From Burkholderiales bacterium (GTDB taxonomy: Bacteria > Pseudomonadota > Gammaproteobacteria > Burkholderiales > Burkholderiaceae_D): DNA of 6,070 nt. The translations under genes and the position numbers were made by a program. The DNA lies in contig JACPVY010000151.1 of assembly GCA_016197345.1 (NCBI GenBank), positions 1 to 6,070 of the forward strand, read 5' to 3'. Under the pieces are notes generated by a model. It was not told the DNA's origin. It did not search any database and was given only the letters and a program-made list of their open reading frames with translations. Positions 1-5,032 of the stretch are shown piece after piece (the stretch's first letter is position 1; the number at the start of each line of letters is the position of its first letter).

Positions 1-63
1 GATGCGGATGAAGACCAAAAATACGGTCAGCAACCAGCCAAGGTCGATTTGAAACTGCATCAT
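1..63 (-). CDS. fliR: FliR, flagellar export gate protein (N-terminal 21 codons only)
   Basis: Partial gene running off the left edge of the window. The visible 21 residues begin MMQFQIDLGWLLTVFLVFIR: a short polar start followed at once by a hydrophobic segment ending in Arg, as in FliR, whose first transmembrane helix starts near the N terminus. FliR is the single-copy subunit of the FliP5-Q4-R1 export gate in the inner membrane. The identification rests mainly on position directly after fliQ, the normal order. Two tandem ATG codons are possible starts: the one at 63 overlaps the fliQ stop as ATGA, the one at 60 as TGATG. Either implies translational coupling to fliQ. No clear Shine-Dalgarno lies upstream, which fits termination-reinitiation. 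Confidence 0.8.
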   Translation of the reverse strand, partial: MMQFQIDLGWLLTVFLVFIRI

Positions 64-332
64 GTCCCGAAATAGGTGGGGATATTCGCGATCAAATTGG
101 CGGAAAAAGCGACTAAGCGCTTAAGCATCCACGGCCCGCACACCACCAACACCACCACTGCGGCAATGACTTTCGGAATAAAGGTCAGCGAAGCTTCCTG
201 CACTTGCGTCACCACCTGCACCACGCTGACCAACAAGCCGACCAGCAGCGTGACCGCCAGCAATGGCGCCGAAATCAATAAGGCATTCCACAGCACATCG
301 GCTAGCAGTTGCAGGGCAAGGTCAGCGCGCAT
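60..332 (-). CDS. fliQ: FliQ, flagellar type III export gate protein
   Basis: A 90-residue protein, the usual FliQ length. Two hydrophobic helices are visible (about residues 14-39 and 50-72), joined by a short polar loop containing TQVQEASLTFIPK, which closely matches the conserved FliQ loop (TQINE..LSFIPK in the family). GPWML after the second helix is also typical. In the family, four FliQ copies pack around the FliP/FliR core of the inner-membrane export gate and form part of the channel through which rod, hook and filament subunits leave. The start at 332 has GGAGA (343-347) ten bases upstream. The stop overlaps the fliR start. The gene sits 42 bp after a TPR gene rather than directly after fliP, which is unusual. 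Confidence 0.96.
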   Translation of the reverse strand: MRADLALQLLADVLWNALLISAPLLAVTLLVGLLVSVVQVVTQVQEASLTFIPKVIAAVVVLVVCGPWMLKRLVAFSANLIANIPTYFGT

Positions 333-374
333 CGTCGCGGTTTCTCCATCAGTAATTTACGAGTCGTCTGGTGC

Positions 375-1493
375 TCAATGCACATCAAAGCGCTGCACCA
401 CTTCGGCCAAATTATTCCCAAAACTAGAGGGGTGTTTGCTCATGATCCTGAACGCTAAGGCGCGGAAACGCTCGGGGTCAGCAGTAACGCCCGAGAGCAC
501 CATTTCGGCATAGCGTGCCGCCAGCCCCTGCCTATCTAGGCGCAAGGCCCGCTCAATCGCCGCTTGCGCCACTTCACGCTCGCCACGCAGCGCCGCTACG
601 ACGGCAATACCGCCATGGCTTTCGCCAAAATTGCGGTCTAGCGCCAAGGCTTGTTCAAACACCTGTCCCGCGCCAGCAATGTCCCCAATAAAAATTTTGC
701 ACCACGCCAAGGTGTGCAAGGTGCCGATGTGGGTGGGCAGATATTGCGCTGCTTTTTCCAATTGGGCGATAGCACCATGCATATCGCGTTTGAGCATGCT
801 CGCCATCCCTAAACCGGCCCAGCTCCGTCCCTCTTTCGGTTGCAGAGTCAGCACTTCATTGAATAGCTCCACCGCAATGTCTGGTGTAGCAAAACCAAGT
901 GCCAGCGTGCCACTCGTCAACAAGGCTTCGAGTGGGCGTGGGCCAAGCGCGAGCGCCGCTTCGCTCATGCGCCCTGCTTCTTCGATTTGATTCAAGTCGA
1001 GCAAGATCAAGCTCACCGCAGAGAGCACACTCGCTTCTTGCATCATGCGCGCTTGATGCGTATGGAAAATTGCCATTGCCTCCTCTAGCTGGGCGACATG
1101 GTGCATAGAGCGCAACAACGCTAACAAACCATGCGCTGGCAAGTCTGGTGCATCTTCCCATGGCAACAAGGTATCGACAGTCTCTTGATGCTTGCCTTGC
1201 GCTTGTTGCGCGATGGCTAAGCTGATGCTGAGATTGATGTTGTGGTCATCGACGCTGGCGAAAGCGGCTTCTGCTTCTGCATATTGCTGCAAGGCGAATA
1301 AGGCATGTCCACGGCGATAACGCATATAAGGATCGTCGGGAAATTGCTTCACCGCCGCTTCGGTATGCGTCAAGGCGCGCTGCCATTGCTGTGCTTCTAA
1401 GGCGAGGTCAATAACGCGCGCCAGCAATTCAAAATTGCCAGGATCTTGCGCCAAATACCCTTCCATTTTTTCTAGCTGCGCTAGGGCGTCCAT
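375..1493 (-). CDS. Tetratricopeptide-repeat protein between fliP and fliQ (372 aa)
   Basis: A 372-residue, helix-rich protein with no signal peptide or membrane segment, so probably cytoplasmic. TPR-type helix pairs are readable at about residues 20-52, 54-84, 222-254, 256-287 and 290-321; the last three show the typical pattern (small residue at position 8, Ala at 20, Pro near the end), for example GRSWAGLGMASMLKRDMHGA. The segment 85-220 looks like more degenerate repeats. The C-terminal 40 residues (ERFRALAF...) are not a clear TPR. The start at 1493 has AGGAGA (1501-1506) eight bases upstream, and the previous gene's stop TAG is part of that Shine-Dalgarno. TPR folds bind peptides and partner proteins; in type III systems some secretion chaperones use them. 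A chaperone or adaptor role in flagellar export is inferred from position only. I do not recognise a named family. Confidence 0.85.
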   Translation of the reverse strand: MDALAQLEKMEGYLAQDPGNFELLARVIDLALEAQQWQRALTHTEAAVKQFPDDPYMRYRRGHALFALQQYAEAEAAFASVDDHNINLSISLAIAQQAQGKHQETVDTLLPWEDAPDLPAHGLLALLRSMHHVAQLEEAMAIFHTHQARMMQEASVLSAVSLILLDLNQIEEAGRMSEAALALGPRPLEALLTSGTLALGFATPDIAVELFNEVLTLQPKEGRSWAGLGMASMLKRDMHGAIAQLEKAAQYLPTHIGTLHTLAWCKIFIGDIAGAGQVFEQALALDRNFGESHGGIAVVAALRGEREVAQAAIERALRLDRQGLAARYAEMVLSGVTADPERFRALAFRIMSKHPSSFGNNLAEVVQRFDVH

Positions 1494-1500
1494 AGACTTT

Positions 1501-1507
1501 TCTCCTA
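1501..1507 (-). promoter_or_regulatory. Shine-Dalgarno of the 372-aa TPR gene, overlapping the preceding stop codon
   Basis: Read on the minus strand, TAGGAGA contains both the stop codon of the upstream TPR gene (TAG) and a strong AGGAGA ribosome-binding site eight bases before ATG at 1493. This decides the start of the downstream gene and ties translation of the two TPR genes together. Confidence 0.8.
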
Positions 1508-2104
1508 GTGAGTAGTGGTGCTGGTATAAGCGGAGAGCAAGATATGCTGGCTATCGCTTTCAGTCTCGTCGACTTTGGCTTTTTCCTCAGACGCTGGGAT
1601 TTTGCCTTGCGCCCGCAAATTGTCGATTTCTTGCACAATTTTTTGCATATCGGTATTCAAGGCTGGATTGCTATCATTGCGCGCAATACCAGCTTGCAAA
1701 TTACTGGAAGCTTCCGTGAATTCGTCGCGCATCAAGTGCGTTAAACCGGCACCAAATAAGCGCAGTGGATCGTCGGCAGGCAATTCTTGCAATGGCGCGA
1801 GCACCGTAGCCGCCGTCTCAGCCACACCGCTAGAGAGCCACAGCAAGCCTAGTTGCAGACGCACAATCGCCAGCGAAGCATCCATCTCTAGCGCTTTTTG
1901 CATTTCTTCAATCGCACGGTCATACATTTTGATAGTGGCGTATTCTGCGCCAAGCAAAAAATGCGCGATGGCGCGCGCGTCCGGGCGGGAAATCGCTTCT
2001 TTCAGATAGCCGATGGCGGCGCCAGTATCGTTTTCACCGCTTGCCGCTAATGCCAAGCGCATTAACTCATCCTGATCTAACAGGGCCATAGTACTTGCAG
2101 TCAT
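1505..2104 (-). CDS. Tetratricopeptide-repeat protein downstream of fliP (199 aa)
   Basis: A 199-residue soluble protein with no signal peptide. The clearest TPR is at about residues 46-76 (AHFLLGAEYATIKMYDRAIE followed by a second amphipathic helix); weaker helix pairs lie at about 11-40, 78-106 and 115-145. The C-terminal 50 residues are charged and probably extended, with a short helix (NTDMQKIVQEIDNLRAQGK) and then a Glu/Lys/Asp and Ser/Thr-rich tail. I chose ATG 2104 because GGAAGG (2111-2116) lies six bases upstream; the longer reading frame up to 2221 would run into the end of fliP and translates the fliP strand in the wrong frame. The pair of TPR genes is probably cotranslated. No named family is recognised. 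A type III chaperone or scaffold role is a guess from the fold and the neighbours. Confidence 0.83.
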   Translation of the reverse strand: MTASTMALLDQDELMRLALAASGENDTGAAIGYLKEAISRPDARAIAHFLLGAEYATIKMYDRAIEEMQKALEMDASLAIVRLQLGLLWLSSGVAETAATVLAPLQELPADDPLRLFGAGLTHLMRDEFTEASSNLQAGIARNDSNPALNTDMQKIVQEIDNLRAQGKIPASEEKAKVDETESDSQHILLSAYTSTTTH

Positions 2105-2110
2105 GATTAA

Positions 2111-2116
2111 CCTTCC
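2111..2116 (-). promoter_or_regulatory. Shine-Dalgarno setting the start of the 199-aa TPR gene
   Basis: GGAAGG on the minus strand, six bases before ATG 2104. It supports this internal start over the longer open frame that overlaps fliP. Confidence 0.65.
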
Positions 2117-2123
2117 AAAAAAT

Positions 2124-2156
2124 AGGTGCAAAACAGGTGCTAAACAGATGCTAAGG
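2124..2156 (-). repeat. Three tandem 11-bp direct repeats in the fliP-TPR spacer
   Basis: On the plus strand three consecutive 11-mers read AGGTGCAAAAC, AGGTGCTAAAC and AGATGCTAAGG. They fill the middle of the 74-bp gap between the fliP stop and the first TPR gene. The first and second copies differ at one base and the second and third at three. The period is one DNA helical turn. The repeats could be a slippage product, a protein-binding array or an mRNA spacer; nothing here separates these options. Confidence 0.8.
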
Positions 2157-2178
2157 CGCGCACCAAGGCCGATCAACG

Positions 2179-3189
2179 CTATGAGAAGGTGCCGAGCAAG
2201 GCTCGCACAATCAAATTCCAACCATCAATCAGCACAAACATTAAAATCTTCAGCGGCAATGAAATCGAGGCAGGCGGCACCATCATCATGCCAAGCGACA
2301 TCAAGGCGCTAGAAACAATTAAATCGACCAGCAAAAACGGCAAGAAAATGACAAAGCCAATTTGAAATGCCGAGCGCAATTCCGACAGCATGAAAGCAGG
2401 AATCAATTGCAACATGCCGATATCATCCATCGTCTTCGGCTGTTCAGCTTTTGCTAATTCCACCATCAAGGCTAAATCTTGCTCACGCGTTTGCCGCACC
2501 ATGAATTCACGCATGGGCAACACCGCCTGCTGTAGCGCTTTATCAGCGACCATCGTGCCATTCATGTAAGGCTGTAGCGCCTTGGTATTGACTTCGTTAA
2601 AAGTCGGCGACATCGTGAAAAAGGTCAAAAACAAGGCAAGGCTGACAATCACGGTATTTGGCGGTGTTTCTTGCATGCCTAGCGCATGGCGTAGCATCGA
2701 TAAGACGATGATGATGCGTACAAAAGCCGTCATCGACATCAAAATCGCCGGTGCTAGGCTCAAGACCGTTAAACCAAGGAAGATTTTCAGGGCCGACGAC
2801 ATCTCGCCACTGCTCGCGCCATTGAGGCTAACTTGTACACCAGGTAAGCTAACGGCGGGGCTGGCTGGGCTAGCGGCGCTAGCCGCAAAGGCAAAGCCGG
2901 TAGCGCAGAGGCAGGCTAATAGCAGCAGGAAGGCGAATGCTGGCCATAAGCGCGTTTGGCGACTATGGGAAGGCGTATTTTTAGGGACAGCCTTGGCCGC
3001 ACCATTGGTAGCCGATGCTATTGCTGCATGCATTGGTGGGCGGGTCGCCCACCCTACGTGAGAGCGCGTCCAAGCGGCAACACGATGCGTCACGTTTTTA
3101 TAGGGTGAGCAATTTTGTTGCCCACGCATCGCTGTAGGCAAGATTGATGGGAGAGGTGCCGCCCCTACATGATTTGGATGGGCCGCCAT
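2179..3189 (-). CDS. fliP: FliP, flagellar export gate protein with an unusual N-terminal extension
   Basis: From ATG 3189 the product is 336 residues, against roughly 245-250 usual for FliP. The C-terminal part is clearly FliP: membrane helices at about 132-156, 178-193, 272-292 and 309-333, and the family hallmarks AFVRIIIVLSMLRHALG, PMREFMVRQTREQDL, FQIGFVIFLPFLLVDLI and LGMMMVPP. FliP forms the pentameric ring of the inner-membrane export gate. A signal-sequence-like hydrophobic stretch (about 82-100) ends near FAFAASAASP, normal for FliP, but about 80 residues precede it. Residues 7-52 are encoded by a palindromic repeat element (about 3034-3172). The 3189 start overlaps the fliO stop (TAATG) and has AGGAG (3198-3202) eight bases upstream. 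An alternative start is ATG 3033 (284 aa), just downstream of the hairpin with no clear Shine-Dalgarno. The gene identity is certain; the start is less so. Confidence 0.96.
   Translation of the reverse strand: MAAHPNHVGAAPLPSILPTAMRGQQNCSPYKNVTHRVAAWTRSHVGWATRPPMHAAIASATNGAAKAVPKNTPSHSRQTRLWPAFAFLLLLACLCATGFAFAASAASPASPAVSLPGVQVSLNGASSGEMSSALKIFLGLTVLSLAPAILMSMTAFVRIIIVLSMLRHALGMQETPPNTVIVSLALFLTFFTMSPTFNEVNTKALQPYMNGTMVADKALQQAVLPMREFMVRQTREQDLALMVELAKAEQPKTMDDIGMLQLIPAFMLSELRSAFQIGFVIFLPFLLVDLIVSSALMSLGMMMVPPASISLPLKILMFVLIDGWNLIVRALLGTFS
3034..3172. repeat. Palindromic repeat element inserted in frame in the 5' part of fliP
   Basis: About 140 bp unlike the surrounding coding sequence, with nested inverted repeats. 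A perfect 8-bp stem GGTGGGCG/CGCCCACC lies at 3035-3042 and 3046-3053 with a 3-base loop. CGATGCGT (3083-3090) pairs with ACGCATCG (3124-3131). Between these, GTGAGCAA (3105-3112) pairs with TTGCCCAC (3118-3125) apart from one mismatch. GTAGG (3134-3138) faces CCTAC (3164-3168). The minus-strand text GTAGGGTGGGCGACCCGCCC and its translation VGWATRPP resemble, as far as I recall, dispersed intergenic repeats often mis-annotated as proteins in proteobacteria. No transposase is present. Boundaries are approximate. It keeps the fliP frame open through all its codons. Confidence 0.7.
3035..3053. repeat. Perfect hairpin within fliP, just before the alternative ATG 3033
   Basis: GGTGGGCG - GGT - CGCCCACC: an 8-bp GC-rich stem with a 3-base loop. 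In the fliP mRNA it would sit one base before ATG 3033, so it would tend to hide that codon from ribosomes. This argues against 3033 as an efficient start. It is followed by no T-run on the minus strand, so it is not a typical terminator. Confidence 0.75.
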
Positions 3190-3776
3190 TAGCTTTGCTC
3201 CTGCCGTGCTAAGGTTGGCGACTGCCCATTTGGCCCGGCGAGGCATTGCAAGCCATGTTCGCTTTGCGCGATCAGATAGCGCCCGCCATCAAATTCCACC
3301 ACCGACAATACCGCGCGTGGCCCTAGGCGTTGGCTTTCGAGAATGCGTAATAGCGTGCCTTGAGCATGTTGTGGATTGACTAAATTGAGTTTTTTGCGCG
3401 CCCACATCACCCCGACGATGGTCACCGCAGAAATCAAAAGGACACCAACTGCACCACCACCGAGAGAAGAAGAGGCCACACCGGTGTCGTGTTTGAACGG
3501 GATCGCTGGTGGATGGGACGCAACTGGATTAGCGTTAGCGCTGGCACTGACGCTAGCGACGCTGCTGCCGCTATTACTGCTACAGCTGCTATTACTGCTA
3601 CTGCAGGCGCTACTAGCGCTATTTATTGCGGTAGCACTTTCAGCAGCATTCGCCAGCGGATGGGCTAGCAGCATCAGGGCGATCAAGCCTGTCGCCAAGC
3701 TCGCCACCACTCGCACAGCCGCACGCACCAGCACTTGCGTACGGGCGAGAGCGTAAGAACGTGTCAGCCATTGCAT
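3189..3776 (-). CDS. fliO: FliO, flagellar export gate assembly protein, with a long Ser-rich linker
   Basis: A 195-residue protein between fliN and fliP, the standard fliO position. Layout: a basic start, then a hydrophobic N-terminal segment (about 23-39) ending in a signal-peptidase-like site near ANAA-ES (43-46); a low-complexity Ser/Ala/Asn linker (about 45-105); one membrane helix (about 106-125); a basic stop (ARKKL); and a small cytoplasmic domain with LGPRAVLSVVEFDGGRYLIA, which matches the FliO pattern (basic residues, VVLVEV, then a self-binding strand). In the family FliO aids stable FliP ring assembly and is not part of the mature gate. Typical FliO proteins are about 120-150 residues, so the linker accounts for the extra length. 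Both ends overlap neighbours as TAATG. No Shine-Dalgarno is visible at 3776, so translation probably depends on fliN. Confidence 0.86.
   Translation of the reverse strand: MQWLTRSYALARTQVLVRAAVRVVASLATGLIALMLLAHPLANAAESATAINSASSACSSSNSSCSSNSGSSVASVSASANANPVASHPPAIPFKHDTGVASSSLGGGAVGVLLISAVTIVGVMWARKKLNLVNPQHAQGTLLRILESQRLGPRAVLSVVEFDGGRYLIAQSEHGLQCLAGPNGQSPTLARQEQS
3198..3202 (-). promoter_or_regulatory. Shine-Dalgarno supporting the upstream fliP start at 3189
   Basis: AGGAG on the minus strand, eight bases before ATG 3189 and inside the end of fliO. It supports the start that places the repeat-derived segment inside the FliP protein. Confidence 0.7.
3570..3601 (-). repeat. Direct 14-bp repeat encoding the Ser-rich part of FliO
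   Basis: The plus-strand 14-mer GCTATTACTGCTAC occurs at 3570-3583 and again at 3588-3601, an 18-base period that keeps the frame. On the coding strand it gives an SSNSSCSSNSGSS segment. It lies in a wider run of GCT/AGC-type triplets and fits expansion by slippage in an unconstrained linker. Confidence 0.75.
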
Positions 3777-4126
3777 TAGGATTTACTCGACTGCGCAATC
3801 TCAGTGATGCGCACACCAAAATGTTCATCGACGGCGACTAACTGACCACGTGCTACGACATTGCCATTCAATACCAGATCAACCGGGCTATCGACTGTTC
3901 TATCCACTTTCAGCACAGCCGCTTCCTGCAATTGCATCAATTCGCCGAGCGAAGTCTGGGCCGAGCCTAGCACCACCGACAAATTGACTTTCACGCCGTC
4001 CAGCAATGCCGTATTGCCACCTAACAATGCTGGGCCACTGGTTTTTTGTGGCTGCAATTCAGGCAATCCAATCAATTGGGCTTGCACCTGATTTTCTGCG
4101 CTCTCGTTATCCAATGTCGAAGTCAT
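3776..4126 (-). CDS. fliN: FliN, flagellar C-ring protein
   Basis: A 116-residue protein with one SpoA (surface presentation of antigens) domain at about residues 41-110. The diagnostic pattern is LLDGVKVNLSVVLGSAQTSL, then GELMQLQEAAVLKVDRTVDS, then PVDLVLNGNVVARGQLVAVD and EHFGVRITEI; the VNG..VARGEVV..N..FGIRIT signature of FliN is well kept. The first 40 residues are polar and probably flexible, as is common. In the family FliN forms the lower C-ring, binds FliH to deliver export substrates, and with FliM sets motor rotation. ATG 4126 has AGGAA (4134-4138) seven bases upstream. The stop overlaps fliO. It is separated from the FliM-like gene by an AT-rich 87-bp spacer. Confidence 0.95.
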   Translation of the reverse strand: MTSTLDNESAENQVQAQLIGLPELQPQKTSGPALLGGNTALLDGVKVNLSVVLGSAQTSLGELMQLQEAAVLKVDRTVDSPVDLVLNGNVVARGQLVAVDEHFGVRITEIAQSSKS

Positions 4127-4213
4127 GCGGATTTTCCTAAGTAATGTGTTTTTTGCTTATTTTTGCTAAATGCTGCGTGCTGATTTTGCGCTTATTTTCT
4201 GCATATTTTGTGC
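4127..4213 (-). other. AT-rich spacer before fliN with imperfect direct repeats
   Basis: This is the only sizeable non-coding gap besides the one after fliP. On the plus strand, TTTTGC(GC)TTATTTT-like units recur at 4151-4166 and 4184-4202, with a more diverged copy at 4206-4221 that runs into the end of the upstream gene. The minus strand is purine- and A-rich. I found no convincing sigma70 pair, sigma54 -24/-12 or FliA-type promoter, and no terminator hairpin. It may act as an A-rich translation enhancer or a weak internal promoter for fliN; neither is shown. Confidence 0.6.
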
Positions 4214-5032
4214 TTACTTTGTAGCGACTAACTCAATTGCCACCGCATCCTGCATTTTACCAAGATAGGCACGGCAGAAGTCTGTCCCATTCTTCGCGCT
4301 TGGCAGCTTTACGCTAACAGGTTGCTCTAGCGCCGTCTTCAGTTTGATGACATCGCCCACACCGACCGTCAACAAACTTCCTAACGGCACATCAGCGCGG
4401 CCGATTTCCACCTCCAATTGCAAAGGTGTGTCACGTAATAGATGCAGCAAGTTGACTTTACCCAATGCAGGCAAGCTACCTGTCCCACTTTTAGCCGGCA
4501 CCACGCCCCGCACGGCCGCATCATTGAGCAAGACATCACAGCTTTGATTGCCTATGCTGATCTGCAATAAGATCGCCCCGGAACCCGTTTTCGCCTCAAG
4601 CGTTGGCTGGCTAATTTGCAAATCGCGCAATGCCGATGGTGGTAACAAGACCAGTTTCAATGCCGCTAGCAGCGCATCAAACGCTTGCTGCGCACCGATA
4701 GGCGCTAAGCGTGCGCGCTGCCCCGCTGCGTTGCCATGATCCGGTGGAAACATCGCCGTTTGTATTTCTTGCACTAGCGCACTTTGCCAACCAAAAAAGA
4801 TGCCACGTTCGCCATCCACCCAGCGCTGACGCCATGCAGACGCTTTCACATCCGTAAAACGGGTGCTGCGTAGCGCTACATCTTGCCCCAGCCCCCATTG
4901 CGCCGCCCATTGCTGCACAACTGGCGTTACCTGCGCCGTCAGCGCATCAAGCGTCGTTTGCGACAGCAACCGGAAGGGACGCACCTGCGGCGCCGCTTGG
5001 CTCGCCGCAGATTTGTCAGACTGGGCCGCCAT
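4214..5032 (-). CDS. Divergent FliM-like C-ring protein (SpoA domain, 272 aa)
   Basis: A 272-residue protein directly before fliN, where fliM normally lies. The C-terminal part (about 191-270) is a SpoA domain: DTPLQLEVEIGRADVPLGSL then LTVGVGDVIKL match the C-terminal domain of FliM/SctQ proteins. The N-terminal 190 residues (RPFRLLSQTTLDAL..., Trp-rich at 42-82) do not show the FliM start motif with an EIDALL-like core that binds CheY, and I could not see the GG.G motif of the middle domain. Usual FliM is about 320-335 residues. It may therefore be a second-system FliM or a type III SctQ-like protein. I chose ATG 5032, which overlaps the hook-gene stop as TGATG and has GAAAGG (5042-5047) nine bases upstream; a TTG one codon earlier is possible. 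Likely role: cytoplasmic ring and export docking, with FliN. Confidence 0.8.
   Translation of the reverse strand: MAAQSDKSAASQAAPQVRPFRLLSQTTLDALTAQVTPVVQQWAAQWGLGQDVALRSTRFTDVKASAWRQRWVDGERGIFFGWQSALVQEIQTAMFPPDHGNAAGQRARLAPIGAQQAFDALLAALKLVLLPPSALRDLQISQPTLEAKTGSGAILLQISIGNQSCDVLLNDAAVRGVVPAKSGTGSLPALGKVNLLHLLRDTPLQLEVEIGRADVPLGSLLTVGVGDVIKLKTALEQPVSVKLPSAKNGTDFCRAYLGKMQDAVAIELVATK

Noticed and set aside
76..513. Plus-strand open frame of 145 codons opposite fliQ and the TPR gene end
   Set aside because: It spans two well-supported minus-strand genes and the gap between them, has Thr/Ser/Ala-rich composition typical of an antisense shadow, and matches no family I recognise.
2105..2221. Longer N terminus for the 199-aa TPR protein
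   Set aside because: The extension overlaps the fliP end and bears no TPR pattern; ATG 2104 has its own Shine-Dalgarno.
3035..3053. Hairpin as a transcription terminator
   Set aside because: No T-run follows it in the direction of transcription, and it lies inside an open fliP frame.
2582..3061. Plus-strand open frame of 159 codons opposite fliP
   Set aside because: Antisense shadow of conserved FliP codons; no domain pattern or convincing ribosome-binding site.
3027..3171. CATG at both edges of the repeat element as a target-site duplication
   Set aside because: Only four palindromic bases, and the element edges are not sharp enough; expected by chance.
3190..3246. Longer fliP start at 3246, inside fliO
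   Set aside because: It would overlap fliO by 57 bp, while ATG 3189 has a good ribosome-binding site and the same TAATG junction as fliN/fliO.
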